A stretch of DNA of 64,000 nt from Clavulina sp. PMI_390 (taxonomy: Eukaryota; Basidiomycota; Agaricomycetes; Cantharellales; Hydnaceae). A program made the translations under genes and the position numbers. How positions within the stretch are numbered: the stretch's first letter is position 1; each line of letters begins with the position of its first letter. The notes beneath the pieces are model-generated. The model did no database searches and had not been told where the DNA came from. It saw only the letters and a program-made list of their open reading frames with translations. The stretch is from NCBI GenBank assembly GCA_015039315.1, contig WIDE01000011.1, positions 124,001 to 188,000 on the forward strand, written 5' to 3'. Positions 1 through 12,100 of this stretch are shown here, piece by piece.

Positions 1-339
1 TGTTTGGCAAGTGCCCTCGACGCAAATAATATTTGATTTGACCCGATTCAGTCCGCCGCTGCAAACACGGGGACCAAAGTGGTCAAGTACAGCCTTCGAG
101 GGAAGTAACAGCCTTCGGTTGAATTCTGCAGATAGAGTGACGTTCACAACTGGCGGGAAATTTTTACAAAAGAAAGGGATTCTAATGTAAAAGCATTGAT
201 GTTTCGTTCGCACAGCTTCGTTGGAAATGGGGGCGTACAGACAGGAGTCGTCATGGTCGTGAAGAAGCCCTGAAATAAAATGGAATCTAATGAGACACCA
301 CTAGGCGAACCCAGGGAAAGAAAGAAGCTCGAATAACAG
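1..339. other. Downstream flank of the ceramide glucosyltransferase gene
   Basis: No coding region is supported here. It lies 3' of the minus-strand gene that ends at 340 and probably holds its 3' untranslated region. Confidence 0.4.
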
Positions 340-1914
340 CTAGCTGTCACCCGTAGTGGGTAGGAGGGAATACGGCTGGCCTGATCCCAGTCTCTTGGCC
401 GCTGTTGGCTCAACCTTCGCCACCTTTCCGTGGCCTTTGACAGTATATTTCACACCACGCCATGTGACATCCGTGCCCAGCACGCCTACAAGCCATATCG
501 GGAACGCCGACAGCTCGCGTATGGCCCATGCAACAAGGAAATTGGCCCACTCTGCTCTAGGCAGGGGATGCCCTGCAATTGCTGCATAGACTCCCAAATC
601 CAGGGCCAACCATCCAGCCACATGCAAGACAGCGAATATTGCCCACGGGATGCCCCACGGCGCTGCAATAGTCGCAAATCCGACGAGACCCAACATGATG
701 CACTCTGTGAACGGCTCAAGGAGTGTTGCAGAGATGACAATGTGTTTGCGAACACGAATCCAGCGCACACGCCGCTCCACATAATCAGAAAACTTCATGT
801 TCGTGCTGATCGCGTTGACGGCAACGTCCGGGCTCATGTCATGCAGGAGTCCAAGCTCGTGCATGAAGCAGGCTGCGAGGATGTTGTCTTCGGCGAGGTA
901 TGCACTCATAGCCCGAAGCCCTGTGACAACCTCAGGGCCATAAGTCGGGAGCTCAGGCTCGCCGTTTGGTGCCATCGGCTGCTTCTTCCACTGGCCTCTG
1001 TGCTCAGGCATACTCGTCACGCAATCAACGTCCGAGCGTCGGTAGAGATTGGATTTGCCCATGACGCAAGAGTCAAGCGCGAGCTTGTTGATCGCAATAT
1101 ACATCTTGGCGTGCGTGGTGTTGAGAAATGCCGCTTCGACACGGGAGCCGAGAGTATCTCTGGCACCATAGAGAACCGCTTGAGGGACATGATGCACAAC
1201 GCCGACACGTTTACGGAAGTGTGGGCCATTGCCAGAGGTTGAGGGAGCAGGGAATTCGCGAGTCAGAGCCTCCACAGAGCGCGCAAGTGTGCCTGGCTGC
1301 GTTTTGACATTCGAGTCAAGAACCCATACGATATCATGTTTTGCTTGGCGGAAGGGTTGTATGAGATTGTTGACTTTGGGGTTGACGCCGATAACCTCCT
1401 CGTCTATCAAGAATTGTCAATTGCGTGTGCATATGTAGCAGAAGAGGGGGTCAAGACTGACTTGTGATCAACAGAACAGGAATCGTGGGGTATTTCTTCT
1501 GGAGCTGTTCGACAACGCGCACTGCAGGATCACTGGGTGCGTGAACAGAGAAGATAATCTCAAAGTTCGAGTACTCCTGGAGGAAGGATGATTCGAGGTT
1601 CTCATAGAGGTTTGGGTCCAGACCTTTCAGGGGCCGTATGATTGAGACCCCTGGGACTGCTGAAGCGGGAAGAGATGCAAGTGGAGATCGTGGCCGCCTT
1701 GAGTACCTCTGACGACTGAAGAGAACAAGATTGAGTATCTAACACCCTTATAGGACAAAAGGACGGGAACCTCCACTCACGCTGTCCACCATCCCACTAT
1801 TGCTAAGCCCCAATAGATGATGTACCAGCAAATGGCCACTACCGAGAGCAGTGCAAGTGGGTATGTCCATACTGACTCTAACAGCTCATGGGAACCTCCT
1901 CTATTCGGGGACAT
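340..1914 (-). CDS. Ceramide glucosyltransferase (GT21, glucosylceramide synthase)
   Basis: This enzyme transfers glucose from UDP-glucose to ceramide, making glucosylceramide at Golgi/ER membranes. Three exons are visible. Exon 1 carries an N-terminal membrane segment (near YPLALLSVVAICWYIIYWG). Exon 2 encodes VSIIRPLKGLDPNL and a nucleotide-binding stretch. Exon 3 carries the family motifs in order: VLDSNV (D2 aspartate), AEDNILA (D3 region) and RRVRW, which fits the GT21 (Q/R)xxRW signature. Two C-terminal hydrophobic segments follow. The ATG at 1914 is chosen because the in-frame codon at 1968 is TTG. The exon 2/3 junction restores ITNEEVIGVNP. Family membership rests on motif order and is strong; the exact splice sites are inferred. 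Confidence 0.9.
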
Positions 1915-2278
1915 CGTAGGGGCCGAGAGGAAGCTAGGGGTGGCGGGCAGGAGCTGAAGGTGGCACAAAATAACGTCTGTGTCGACGATATGTGCTCTTG
2001 TGTTGAACGTTCACGGAGATGAATTGAGTTGACGCGATGGGCTTTATTTGGTTCTATTCAGTCGCTAGCCACTTTTTGGCCCCTTGCTTTTGCATTGCCC
2101 CAAGGCTTATCTCTATCACTTAGTCACAGGCTGATTATCAGTATTCTCCAATTCAGCTCGTTTCTGTAACGATGGGTTTCACGGAATCACTTGATGTGCG
2201 TGACTCATAATAGCGGTTGCCCTTTCATATCAAGAATACTACGACACCAATGAGCCCCATTCTTGAGGATTCCTACTG
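1915..2278. other. Intergenic region, glucosyltransferase to membrane-family copy 1
   Basis: About 360 nt with no coding signal I can support. It should hold the upstream region of the glucosyltransferase and the 3' untranslated region of the first membrane-family gene. Confidence 0.4.
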
Positions 2279-3566
2279 CTACTCCTGATTAGATACACCG
2301 GAACTCTCAGCCACTGGTGGCACGGGTGGACTTAAGAAAAGGCGCTCAATAGCATAACCGTCATATCGAGTGGGGAGATTCGCATACTCTTGCTCTGGCT
2401 ATTGTCGACTCGTCAGTTGGGTAGGGCCAATGAGTAGAGAGAGGAACACGCACATGAGGCCAAGGAGGGACTGGAGCACGTGGACCCATTGGCTCGTCCT
2501 CGTCAGAATGCTCGAGGGCAGCCAGCCAGCCTACATATGGGCCACGCTTCCCTTGAGGGTGCGTCAATGTGGGATCATCGTCTATGGTCGAGTGATTGCA
2601 GACCAATGTTCATCAGCGCCATTGAGACGAGCATGATTTGATGGGACCCTCACCAAGCAATTCGACCAGCCTCAATGTCCCCGATGCTATGAGGTGAAGC
2701 GTTCGAGCTCCTTTCCACCACTCGAGCAATTTGATAGAGAGGAAACAGACGATGCCAAAAACCACAACCTCTATGAGGCTCACCCACAGCCTGAGTTCGA
2801 GAGTCATTTTCATGACCCAGAGAAGGATTCCCTGTAATACGAAATGGCCGATGATGCAAAAAAGGCATACAGCCGAGTTGATCACAAAGGACAGAGTCCT
2901 ATAGAACTCGATACCATCAGCTTGTTCCATATTGAAGAAGAACAAGAAAACGGGGCTGATGGTCGAAGGGTCGTGGATCATGCTGAAAGGGGTGAGATCC
3001 CCTAATGAACTCATTGCGATGCGAGAGAATGAATAATGTCGAAGAGTAATTGTGTAGATGAGCAAACGGGCGAAGAAATAGCAATTTGTGCTCGCAAGAC
3101 TATAGCCAGGGGCAAGACAAACGATCGTCTGAATATAGCGAGCAACGTGGCCGAGTGTCGCTGGGGGCCCGCGCCATTTCTCGTCCAAGGGATCACGGAA
3201 TCCTTCACAAGTTTGAAAGAACGGCGCGATGTCTCCTGGATCTGCCTCTTCCTCTGGGAGACCACCTATCAGGCCCAGAAGTAGTGAGTTCTTCATATGA
3301 TAGCCTCGAAATGGCACTGCAGGAGAAATCGTGATGCGATGTTCTGCACGGAAGCCCAGGTTGCGGCCCTTCCCGTGGCGTTCAGCTTTGATGTCGTAAG
3401 CCGTTACAGATGCGCCATCGGGACTGCGGTATTCCACCGTTATGATGATGAATTGGTGATGGAAAGGGCCAGTTTGCGAGCGCCACCAGGTCACATCTCG
3501 CACTGTGGCATCCCTGATATGAGCAGGTGCTGCCATGACCCACGAACAGAAATCATCATCGGACAT
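2279..3566 (-). CDS. Tandem membrane-protein family, copy 1 (unrecognised, possible permuted papain-like domain)
   Basis: I do not recognise a named family. A soluble N-terminal half contains YDIKAE, ITISPA and the family signature KWRGPPATLGHVARY. Then come TNCYFFARLL and ITLRHYSF, then two or more hydrophobic segments (near VINSAVCLFCIIGHFVLQG and VSLIEVVVFGIVCFLSIKL). After the long exon, two introns lead to DDDPTLTHP and a last exon with PEQEYANLPTRYDGY; the stop is at 2279. Start 3566 (MSDDDF) is the first ATG in frame, and only about 115 nt separate it from the stop of copy 2, so it lacks the extra N-terminal exon of copies 2 and 4. FHHQ followed later by NCYFF resembles the His-then-Cys order of LRAT/NlpC-like permuted papain folds. 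This is a weak inference. Confidence 0.7.
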
Positions 3567-3680
3567 GATCCCTAGCACAAACCCGTCAGGCTGCGTAGTG
3601 CGGTCTAGAAGTGTAGGGGCTGTTTAGAATCAAGGTAAATGAGTGCGTCGATAGGAATATATCCGGAGAGTTGAACTATA

Positions 3681-5383
3681 TCACGAACTCGCTTTTGACA
3701 ACCAAAGTAACCGCTTGCGACCGTCTGGCCGATAGCTTAGACCAGACCTCCAGAGCGGAAGAAGGGGAGCTCTTGCTCCTCGATGCGGTCGAGGACGAGG
3801 AGCAGCATTGTTGTTCGACCCATCTGCGATAGCCAGGTTGGTTGCGTTTCTTCTGTCGATATGGGGATGAGGGACTGGTCGTCCAGTAAAAATTGTCGGA
3901 AGATGTTCGAATTCTTGCTCTGGCTACGGAAGCAAGATTGAGGCAATGCATGAGTAGGTGGGTCATGGAGTCCGAGACGGGGCTCACGTTATTCCAATGC
4001 AGGATTGCCTTTCTTGGGCCTGGGAGCTCCATATCTTCGGGCTCTGAATGATCGTGGAGGAAGTGATATTCGTACCCTTGTAGTGGGATGTAAGCTCCTC
4101 TTCTCCCCAAAGGAAGAGTTAGAGTTACGTCATTGTCTGGTGATTGTCAGTTTCACAAGAGAGACAGGACCACATCTTGGGGACTTACCTAAGGCATTAA
4201 TGAAGTTGCTTGTTCGAGCAGACAGCTTGAACTTGCGGGGCGCGTTGAGGTAGTGCATGAGGGGAAGGAAGATTGCAAACAAGCAAATGGACAGGAAGGG
4301 TATGCCAATCGCAGCCCACAAGGTAAGCAGTAGTGTCTTGAATCTTCCATGTGGCATCTGCACTGCAGTCCCGATAATTCCTGCGAGATACAGGGCTACA
4401 CAAATTACAATCCCAAGAACATAAAATGTGCGCTTGATTGCCTTGGAATTTGCATGGCGTGGCTGCCACTGCTCTTGAAGGATAAGGAGTCGCATCACTG
4501 AGCTGATCGTAGATGGATCGTGAATAGCTCCTCCAGGCTTGAGGTACTCGGGCCAACTTGAGACAACTTGAGCAAAAGCATAGTGGCGTAGGGTAATGGC
4601 ATGAATGAGAAGACGACAGAAGCCGCGTCGGCTAGGATGCGAGGGGGACCAGGGGTAAGGGGGGCCGAGTTCTTGTATGTGTTCCACGTAACGGGCGATA
4701 TGTCCCAGGGTGGGAGGAGGGCCTCTCCATTTAGTGTCCAGGACATCACGGAAGCCCGCGCACGAATGCAGTCCGTTAGGAAATACGGGTGATCCGTGAG
4801 CACTCGCTTCCCGTGCCGAATCGATAAAGCCAATGATAAGCTTGCTAGTATCGAGGCGTTCGTTCAGGGATATGGAAGGCGTGATGGATACGTCGAGAGA
4901 ATGCCAGCCCGCCACTCGCTGCTTGAGTGGCTCGATCTTAATATCATACGACGCTGTATCTTCTGAATGGGGGCTGGTTTGACATGGGATGCGAAGGATG
5001 ATAAACGTGCTCGTGGGCTTCGCCTCAACTATACACCATGTTATGTCAGAGATGATACCGTGACGCACGGAAGGGGTCAGTGCCCAAGCAGAGAACTCGG
5101 ACCACGACATTGAATGACATGGAGGCGCAGCAGAGAGGATGCCTGCGTCAGTCTCAGTGGCTCCTGCGTGGTGAGGGAATTGAATAAACAAGTAATCGGA
5201 CATCGAAGCATTAGGAAGCGTACCTGCGAGCGGCGTAGCCGACAGGACGCTGGTGCTATCCCTCCCCGTATTCAAATCACTCCGCATGTGTTGTCCATCT
5301 CCAGCACTAGGGATGCTGGCAACAGTTACAACTGGCGATAGGTTTATTTCTTCGATCTCCAGGTCGGAGCCCGGGGCGGCCAT
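3681..5383 (-). CDS. Tandem membrane-protein family, copy 2
   Basis: Paralogue of the flanking copies, sharing YDIKIE, FRDVLDTKWRGPP, TLGHIARY, RLLIHAITLRHYAF and IHDPSTIS, followed by hydrophobic helices (near VLGIVICVALYLAGIIGTAV). The N-terminal exon begins MAAPGSDLEIEEI, comparable to MDSFDVEFEEI of copy 4. An intron of about 60 nt (gtacgc to cacgcag) probably interrupts it near PLAG. The ATG at 5383 is used because the codon at 5443 is TTG. The terminal exon starts PEQEFEHLPT and ends at 3681. The position equivalent to the NC of copy 1 reads RR, and the HHQF position reads TSTF, so the putative catalytic pair is absent. Function unknown. Confidence 0.7.
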
Positions 5384-5947
5384 CCCGAACACTTGCTGGG
5401 GTGTGCAGAAGTGTCTTGAGATTATTATCGAGATAAGGCTCAAAGGATGGGAGAGGGTGAGGACATCAGGGCACGGTTGGCGTCAATTTGCACACCAGCA
5501 AGCGTCTACATTATCGCAATTCAGACCATTGAGTAATTGGGCTGCCACGATCTATCTAACCTGAACCAATGAACTTCACTTACGCGCGAAGATTTGGACA
5601 GTGACCGACGACTCACCTCAATGACTCATCTCATATCCAGAAAGCACCTGAACAAGCGATGGGGGGAAATATTGGTGAAAATACGAGGTTAGGATTGTGT
5701 AAAAAGGCATGGGATGGTCGTAATTGAGTGCATCAACACAAGCGATTTTCCAATCGTGAGAAGTTGCACGTGAGCCCAATAGTGAGTGGTCTGCCCAAAT
5801 CCATGGTAAGGAGTTGTAGCAGCAAGTTATTCGAATAAGCTAACACCTATAGGCTAACGAGTACATATTTTGTACAGATCGTTTGTAGGAGGGTTTATAT
5901 GAACCTCGTTTTACTCGACGCTGTCCATTTGCACTGGGTCACTTTCT
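5384..5947. other. Intergenic region between membrane-family copies 2 and 3
   Basis: About 560 nt without a coding region I can support. It contains the presumed upstream region of copy 2 and the 3' flank of copy 3. Confidence 0.4.
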
Positions 5948-7051
5948 TCATGGCCGTACCTCAACCGGAAATCCGTCATATGTGGTGGGTAGGTTTTCGT
6001 ATTCCTGTTCTCGCTAGAGGAGCCAAGGTGAGCCAAGGGAAGGGGAAAACTGAGAGGGCAAGACATACATGAACCCACGGAGAACTGGTAGCTCGCAGAT
6101 CTGACGTCTCTTCATCTGTATAAGCTTGCTCAAAGAAGGATTGCCATTCTAAATATTGACCACGTTTCGCGTTCGGGTGGGTCAAAGTAGGATCGTCATC
6201 TGTGTTTGATCGGATGATCATCAATTTTTATCTGTGCTGCGATCCGCAGGTATTGAACCATTGTAGGAATTGATGTACTTACCAAGCAGTTCAACCAGCT
6301 TCGCTGTCCCTGTTGCTGCGATTTGGGAGGCTCTGGGCTTCACAAACCGGTCCTCAAGTTTTACAGCACAAAAAATAACAATGAAATATATGATTAGTAG
6401 CGCGCCTGATGCCCACACGAAGGTGTCTGACAAGAATCCCATGACGCCGCCCATCACAGCTAGGCAAAGAATGGTGACCAGTGCCAAACCGAAGTTCAAA
6501 ATGAGGGATAGACCCCCAAATAAGAGGTACGCGCTGGACGCCTCCCGTTGCAAGAGGAACAGGAAAATGGGACTCAGGGTTGAAGCATCATGTGTCCTGC
6601 TCAGAGGAGCAAGGTCAGCTGATGAGGTCATAGCAACACTTGAGAACGAGTAATGGCGAAGAGCAAGGCAGTGGGTCAGGAGGCGAGGGAGGAAATACGA
6701 GTTTGTGCTCATGAGACTGTGACGAGGGGCAAGACGGTCAATGGTATACATGTAGCGAGCAACATGTCCCAATGTGGCTGGAGGCCCTCGCCACTTGAAA
6801 TCAAGGACATCACGAAATGCGGTAGCTATTTGGATCGAAGGTGAGACGTCCCTACGAATGGAGTTCTCGCGTTGGGAACTACCTATCAGCCCAAGGAGAA
6901 GAGAATTCTCTGCTAGGTACTCCTGAAGCGGGGCTGCAGGGGAGATCGTGACTTGCTGTTCTGCTTCCCAGCCTAAGTTGCGGCCTTTGTCACGAATTTC
7001 GACCTTGAGGTCATATGATGTGGGTGGACTGTCGTCTCCACTGGAGTACTC
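5948..7051 (-). CDS. Tandem membrane-protein family, copy 3 (5' part lost in sequence gap)
   Basis: The visible part runs from the YD(L/I)K motif next to the gap, through KWRGPPATLGHVARY and LALRHYSF, to hydrophobic helices (near LALVTILCLAVMGGVMGFL). An intron begins after KLVELLG, followed by DDDPTLTHPNAKRG and a final exon with REQEYENLPTTYDGF; the stop is at 5948. The cysteine of the NCYFF motif in copy 1 is serine here (TNSYF). The N-terminal exon(s) should lie in the run of N at 7052-7711. Function unknown. It is an internal part of the tandem array. Confidence 0.65.
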
Positions 7052-7711
7052 NNNNNNNNNNNNNNNNNNNNNNNNNNNNNNNNNNNNNNNNNNNNNNNNN
7101 NNNNNNNNNNNNNNNNNNNNNNNNNNNNNNNNNNNNNNNNNNNNNNNNNNNNNNNNNNNNNNNNNNNNNNNNNNNNNNNNNNNNNNNNNNNNNNNNNNNN
7201 NNNNNNNNNNNNNNNNNNNNNNNNNNNNNNNNNNNNNNNNNNNNNNNNNNNNNNNNNNNNNNNNNNNNNNNNNNNNNNNNNNNNNNNNNNNNNNNNNNNN
7301 NNNNNNNNNNNNNNNNNNNNNNNNNNNNNNNNNNNNNNNNNNNNNNNNNNNNNNNNNNNNNNNNNNNNNNNNNNNNNNNNNNNNNNNNNNNNNNNNNNNN
7401 NNNNNNNNNNNNNNNNNNNNNNNNNNNNNNNNNNNNNNNNNNNNNNNNNNNNNNNNNNNNNNNNNNNNNNNNNNNNNNNNNNNNNNNNNNNNNNNNNNNN
7501 NNNNNNNNNNNNNNNNNNNNNNNNNNNNNNNNNNNNNNNNNNNNNNNNNNNNNNNNNNNNNNNNNNNNNNNNNNNNNNNNNNNNNNNNNNNNNNNNNNNN
7601 NNNNNNNNNNNNNNNNNNNNNNNNNNNNNNNNNNNNNNNNNNNNNNNNNNNNNNNNNNNNNNNNNNNNNNNNNNNNNNNNNNNNNNNNNNNNNNNNNNNN
7701 NNNNNNNNNNN
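7052..7711. other. Assembly gap (run of N)
   Basis: 660 consecutive N. Both flanks encode the same region of the membrane family: about 40 nt left of the gap and about 80 nt right of it lie near-identical gtcatatgatgtg stretches. The gap therefore separates two different paralogues and does not interrupt one gene. Confidence 0.95.
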
Positions 7712-8233
7712 GATCCTGTGAGGTTGAAGGGCTAAAGGATATCTTAAGAGTATGCCTGCCAGACTCGAGACTTTCTTGAGGCTCTATCTTCAGGTCATAT
7801 GATGTGAGGGACTCTGAGTGCGTGGAATCTCGACATGGTAGACGGAGAATGAGAAATGCATGTTTCGTAGATGTTTCGTCAGTCCAACATAGGATGTCAG
7901 ATATTGCGCTTTTGCCCACGGAGGCCATGAGCGTCCAAGCAGAGAATTCAGCCAGATCCATGACATGTCCGGGAGGAGAACTCGATAAAATGACTGGCTG
8001 GACTAGATTCGCCTCTATCAAGGAATCCTCTTGAGGCAGGCGGTTGAGCACACAAGGTTATAGCAGAACGCACCAGCGATCGAGGCTTGACCAACGTCCC
8101 TTGAGTTCTCCCCGTAGTGCGAATGTGCAGTTGGGGAACCATCAGTGAAACTCTGTGGGCTGAAAGGTGCTGACAAGTCATTGGAGTGTCGATCCCTCGT
8201 AATCTCCTCAAACTCCACGTCAAAGCTATCCAT
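7712..8233 (-). CDS. Tandem membrane-protein family, copy 4 (3' part lost in sequence gap)
   Basis: Only the N-terminal part is visible. Exon 1 starts at the ATG at 8233 (MDSFDVEFEEI). A short intron near SIA has a gtgcgt donor and an acceptor just before AGGATTCC. Then come the family segments EFSAWTL, ISDILCW and SYDLKIE, up to the gap. It keeps a histidine (TKHAFLIL) where copy 1 has HHQF. The helices and C-terminus are missing. Any long reading frame drawn across the N run at 7052-7711 is an artefact. Confidence 0.6.
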
Positions 8234-9114
8234 AAGAGCCGATTCGAACTCCAGGCAGACAAATAAGCTTCCGTATGGAGAGTTGGATGGGAAGTCGACA
8301 GCTGAGAGAGACGCTCGGGAGAGCGAGTGAGCGCATGAGAGCGGCGTCAATATGCACAGCACCCAGTGCTCACGGGTGATCTTCGGGAGGACACCATGAG
8401 TAGCCCAGTTTTTGGTGAAGAGGGGCAGCCTTTAGACTCGGATTTGCTTCCAGAGATCGGCGACTCCACGAAATGAAAGCATGATGATCGGTTAGAAGCT
8501 CTAATCCATGCCATTATTAGCCCCAGACGTCTAACGTTGCCAAGAGATGTCAGCACAACATTCAATTTGTGTTGCGGCTTACCACAAGACGCAAGAGATC
8601 CACGTGACCATTCCATGTGGTCTTCTCGCACGCAATAGCGACCCCATGGCACTTGGCCTTGACGAGCGCACACACCTACGTTGAGGCCTAGCTTAGGTGC
8701 TATGGCTTGGGTCAAGCCGGTTAATGGCAATGTAAAGTTCTCAGTGTGCTTTGCCAGTTCACGAAAACCCAGCAGGATTTGAGCTCGATTCCACTGAAAT
8801 CTGCACTGGCAGCCGCACACTTTCATACCATTATTATGATGCAGGAATCTGCCGAAAATGCATCTTCTACAACTTCGATCCTCCACCCGGTGCCCACCAT
8901 ACCGTGCCAGCACCAGTCTCTGTGTCTAAACGTTTCTAGGCGTGGTCTGCTCCAGCGAACGTCCACGCCCCTTCCTGTATTGACGGTTACTTCCTTAAAA
9001 CCTTTGCTGAGCTCTGCCTGGTAGCTTAAAGTAAGAAGCACCTGGCTCACAAATCGGCCACGTTGACAGGAACCCTTGCTTTCTTCCCTCTGATTTTGTG
9101 CGATAGGATATCTC
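8234..9114. other. Intergenic region before GMC oxidoreductase 1
   Basis: About 880 nt with several open frames on both strands, but no recognisable motifs or paralogue similarity. I see no gene that I can support. Confidence 0.4.
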
Positions 9115-12100
9115 ATGGCGTTCCCCTCCCTGTCACTCTTGGTTTCACTGTGTTTCCTTACACAAACGACCTTAGCTACTCCATATGACAACCCAAAAGA
9201 TGTTGCTGGAAAGACGTATGACTTTATCGTAGTTGGAGCTGGCGCTGCTGGTCCTATCATCGCTCGTCGGCTTGCAGAGATTGAACAGTGGAAAGTACTG
9301 CTGGTCGAGGCTGGGCCGAGGTGAGTTCCACCTACCTTGGACCGCCATTCAATCTCAATCACGACTGACCTGGCTCTTCCGCAATAGTGATACGGACTAC
9401 AATAGTATTGCGATTCCTGTGCGTTTCCTTGATTGGCGGCCATTAGCAACTGCATCATGCATTTTCTGACTTTTGAGACACATTTCAGGCAATGGCCCCC
9501 GCTTTGAGCCCCAGCACCCCATGGGTGTATAACTATACATACGAACCACATGAATCAGTCAATGATCGGGCACTTGACCTCGTTAGTTGTTACGTTCTTA
9601 CAGTGAGAAACCACTGACGAATATCAATAATAGAGCAGAGGCCGTGTCCTTGGTGGGACCACTTCTATCAACTTTTTGGTCAGTCTATTTATGTGGCTGC
9701 AACGATCAAGAGCTCTTTAATAACCACCGCGATGCTGCAGCTCCAAAACAAAGGAACCGTGGAATATTGGGACGCCCTAGCAGGCATTCTCAAGGATGAT
9801 TCCTGTACGTGTTAATCATCTTATGCGCCCCTGCTGTCTTGATAGCTCAAGTTGTGCTGCTCTTCTTGATATATGATATCCAGGGAGCTACGACAAGATC
9901 TCGCAAACTTATCTCAAGAAATACGAATCTTGGGTCTCCCCAATTACTTCACCTGGCGACTCTTCCACGAGCGCAGTTGATGAACCCGATACTCTCGAGG
10001 CTTTGTATCACGGCACTTCTGGACCCATCCGAGTGACCGCCCGTAACACCCACTCAGCTCCCGCACAAGCTCTGATGGTGAGTACGGATTACTTCTCAGA
10101 AATCAACGCTATTAACGATGACTGTGACAAGACAAACGGCCAAGTCGAGGACACCCGAGCACATCCGGAGAACATGCTGGGACTGAACTGGGCACAGAAT
10201 GCTCAAGGGGTGCGTCCATGCAAACGGTCTCGTTATCACCTTTTGAATATTAATGGGCCTGCTCTTTGCTGTTGATAGGGTGGAAAACGAAGCACGAGCG
10301 CAACGGGATACATTCACGAGAACCGGGCGGTCTGGCGCGAGAACTTTGACGTGCTGGTGGAAACCACTGTCACTCGAGTGAATGTCGAGAAGTCATCGTC
10401 GGGCGAGTACGTGACCCGAGGAGTTGAAGTGGCACAGGGGGAGGGTGGTGAGTTTCGTCCATTCCTCGTATATCCATACACCAATATACTGACCCCGTTC
10501 GTCGCATGGTTAGCACCTGCCTACACCCTCGCTGCAGCAAAGGAGATCATTCTCTGCGCAGGGGCGATCAACTCGCCCATGCTTCTGATGCTTTCTGGGA
10601 TCGGAGACCCTAAGCAGCTTGCAGAACATGGTATCGAGACGCTTGTAGAAAGCCCAAGCGTCGGGCAAAACCTTGCTGTATGCCCCAATCACTCCATCTC
10701 CCCCTCATACATCCAGCTGACATCGATTGTATGCCTACAACTAAAGGATCATCTGACGTTCCCTATCGTGTACCAAGTTGACACGAATGACACATACGAT
10801 GAGCTCTCTCGCGACTTTGCAGACATTGTAGCAAGCCCGAAGCACACTCCACACTTGAAGCCGCAGTCCGTGAATGGTACAGCGGCGATGTGGTTGTGGG
10901 AGAAAACAAATTCTGGTGCGCCTTTTTCCTTTCGTTCATCCGAGTGTGGAGCGTATCATCTGACGAATGAGTGGGCGGGGGCTTTAACTCTGGATATAGG
11001 CCCTGTAAGTTTCTACTAAATGTGAAAAAGGCGTGTTTGGTACGATCATTCACCCCCGTGTTTGCTTCGTCTTCAGCTTGCGCAAGGCCCCGTTTCGACC
11101 TGGTCTTTCCACCGTACGTTATCCTTTGCTATACGTGCATGGCCTCAAGCTTGACTCATACCGATATGCTTCTATATCTTCCCTACCATCAGGTATTTCC
11201 GACGACCAACCATTTTGGCCTGAATATCAGGATAATACCCTTGGTGGAAATAGCCCGCAATGGGAAGTGATGTTCTGTGAGCCTCTTCTTATTCACGCTG
11301 CCGCTCTCGATCAGCAAAATACTCATACCTTCGCGCCAAATAGTCGATGGGTACTATGATGGGGTAAGTCGAGTACTGTCTTTCTTCTGACGCCCCCAGG
11401 CTCTCCCCTTATTGGTATTCCTGTCGCTAATCTCATTATCTCGCATTCTTGTGAACATAGCCCGGAAGCTCCCCACCTGCGGAAGGAAACTACTTCACGG
11501 CTGCAGTCACCATGTTGTCGCCTTTTGGCCGTAAGTCCAGTTTACCGTTTGACAACGTGGCCATAGGTCTCCATTGACCCATCTTGTCTTCTATCGACAT
11601 GCGTTTCGGTTAATCTAGGAGGCAACGTCACACTGCGATCTGCCTCGCCCTTCCAGAACCCCATCATCCACGGAGGTGAGAGCACATCCCCATGTCGTAA
11701 CCCTTTCGCTGATACTAAACTTACCTGTTGTACCTGTGTGCAGACCCACTCGCCCATCCGCAGGATTTGTCCATGCTCATGCACGCGGTGCACTCGACGC
11801 GCGCGTTTTTCGTGTCTGAAGAAGATCCTGGTTCGCTTGCCTTGCAAGCACTCGGGGCGCGCGAGGTCATGGACTTTAACGCTGGTCGCTCAGATGAGAT
11901 GATTATGGGTGCTGGAGTGTAAGCATTACTCTCTCGGCAGGCCTATCATTCGCACCGTGCTGACCTACGTATACGTTCATTAGGTTTTCCCTGGGCGAGC
12001 TCTCTGGTACGACAGCGTTAGGTTCCGTTCTCGACTCGGAATTCTTTGTGAAGGGCGTGAGCAATTTGCGTGTTGTTGATGCAGGCTCTCTGGTACGTTG

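Noticed and set aside
430..1242. 270-residue open frame on the plus strand
   Set aside because: It is antisense to the ceramide glucosyltransferase exon, which has clear family motifs. The plus frame has none.
7011..8051. Long frame continuous through the N gap
   Set aside because: N codons keep frames open artificially. The two flanks belong to different paralogues.
8347..8913. 188-residue minus-strand frame
   Set aside because: No motif, odd composition rich in Cys, Arg and Ser, no paralogue. Probably a chance frame.
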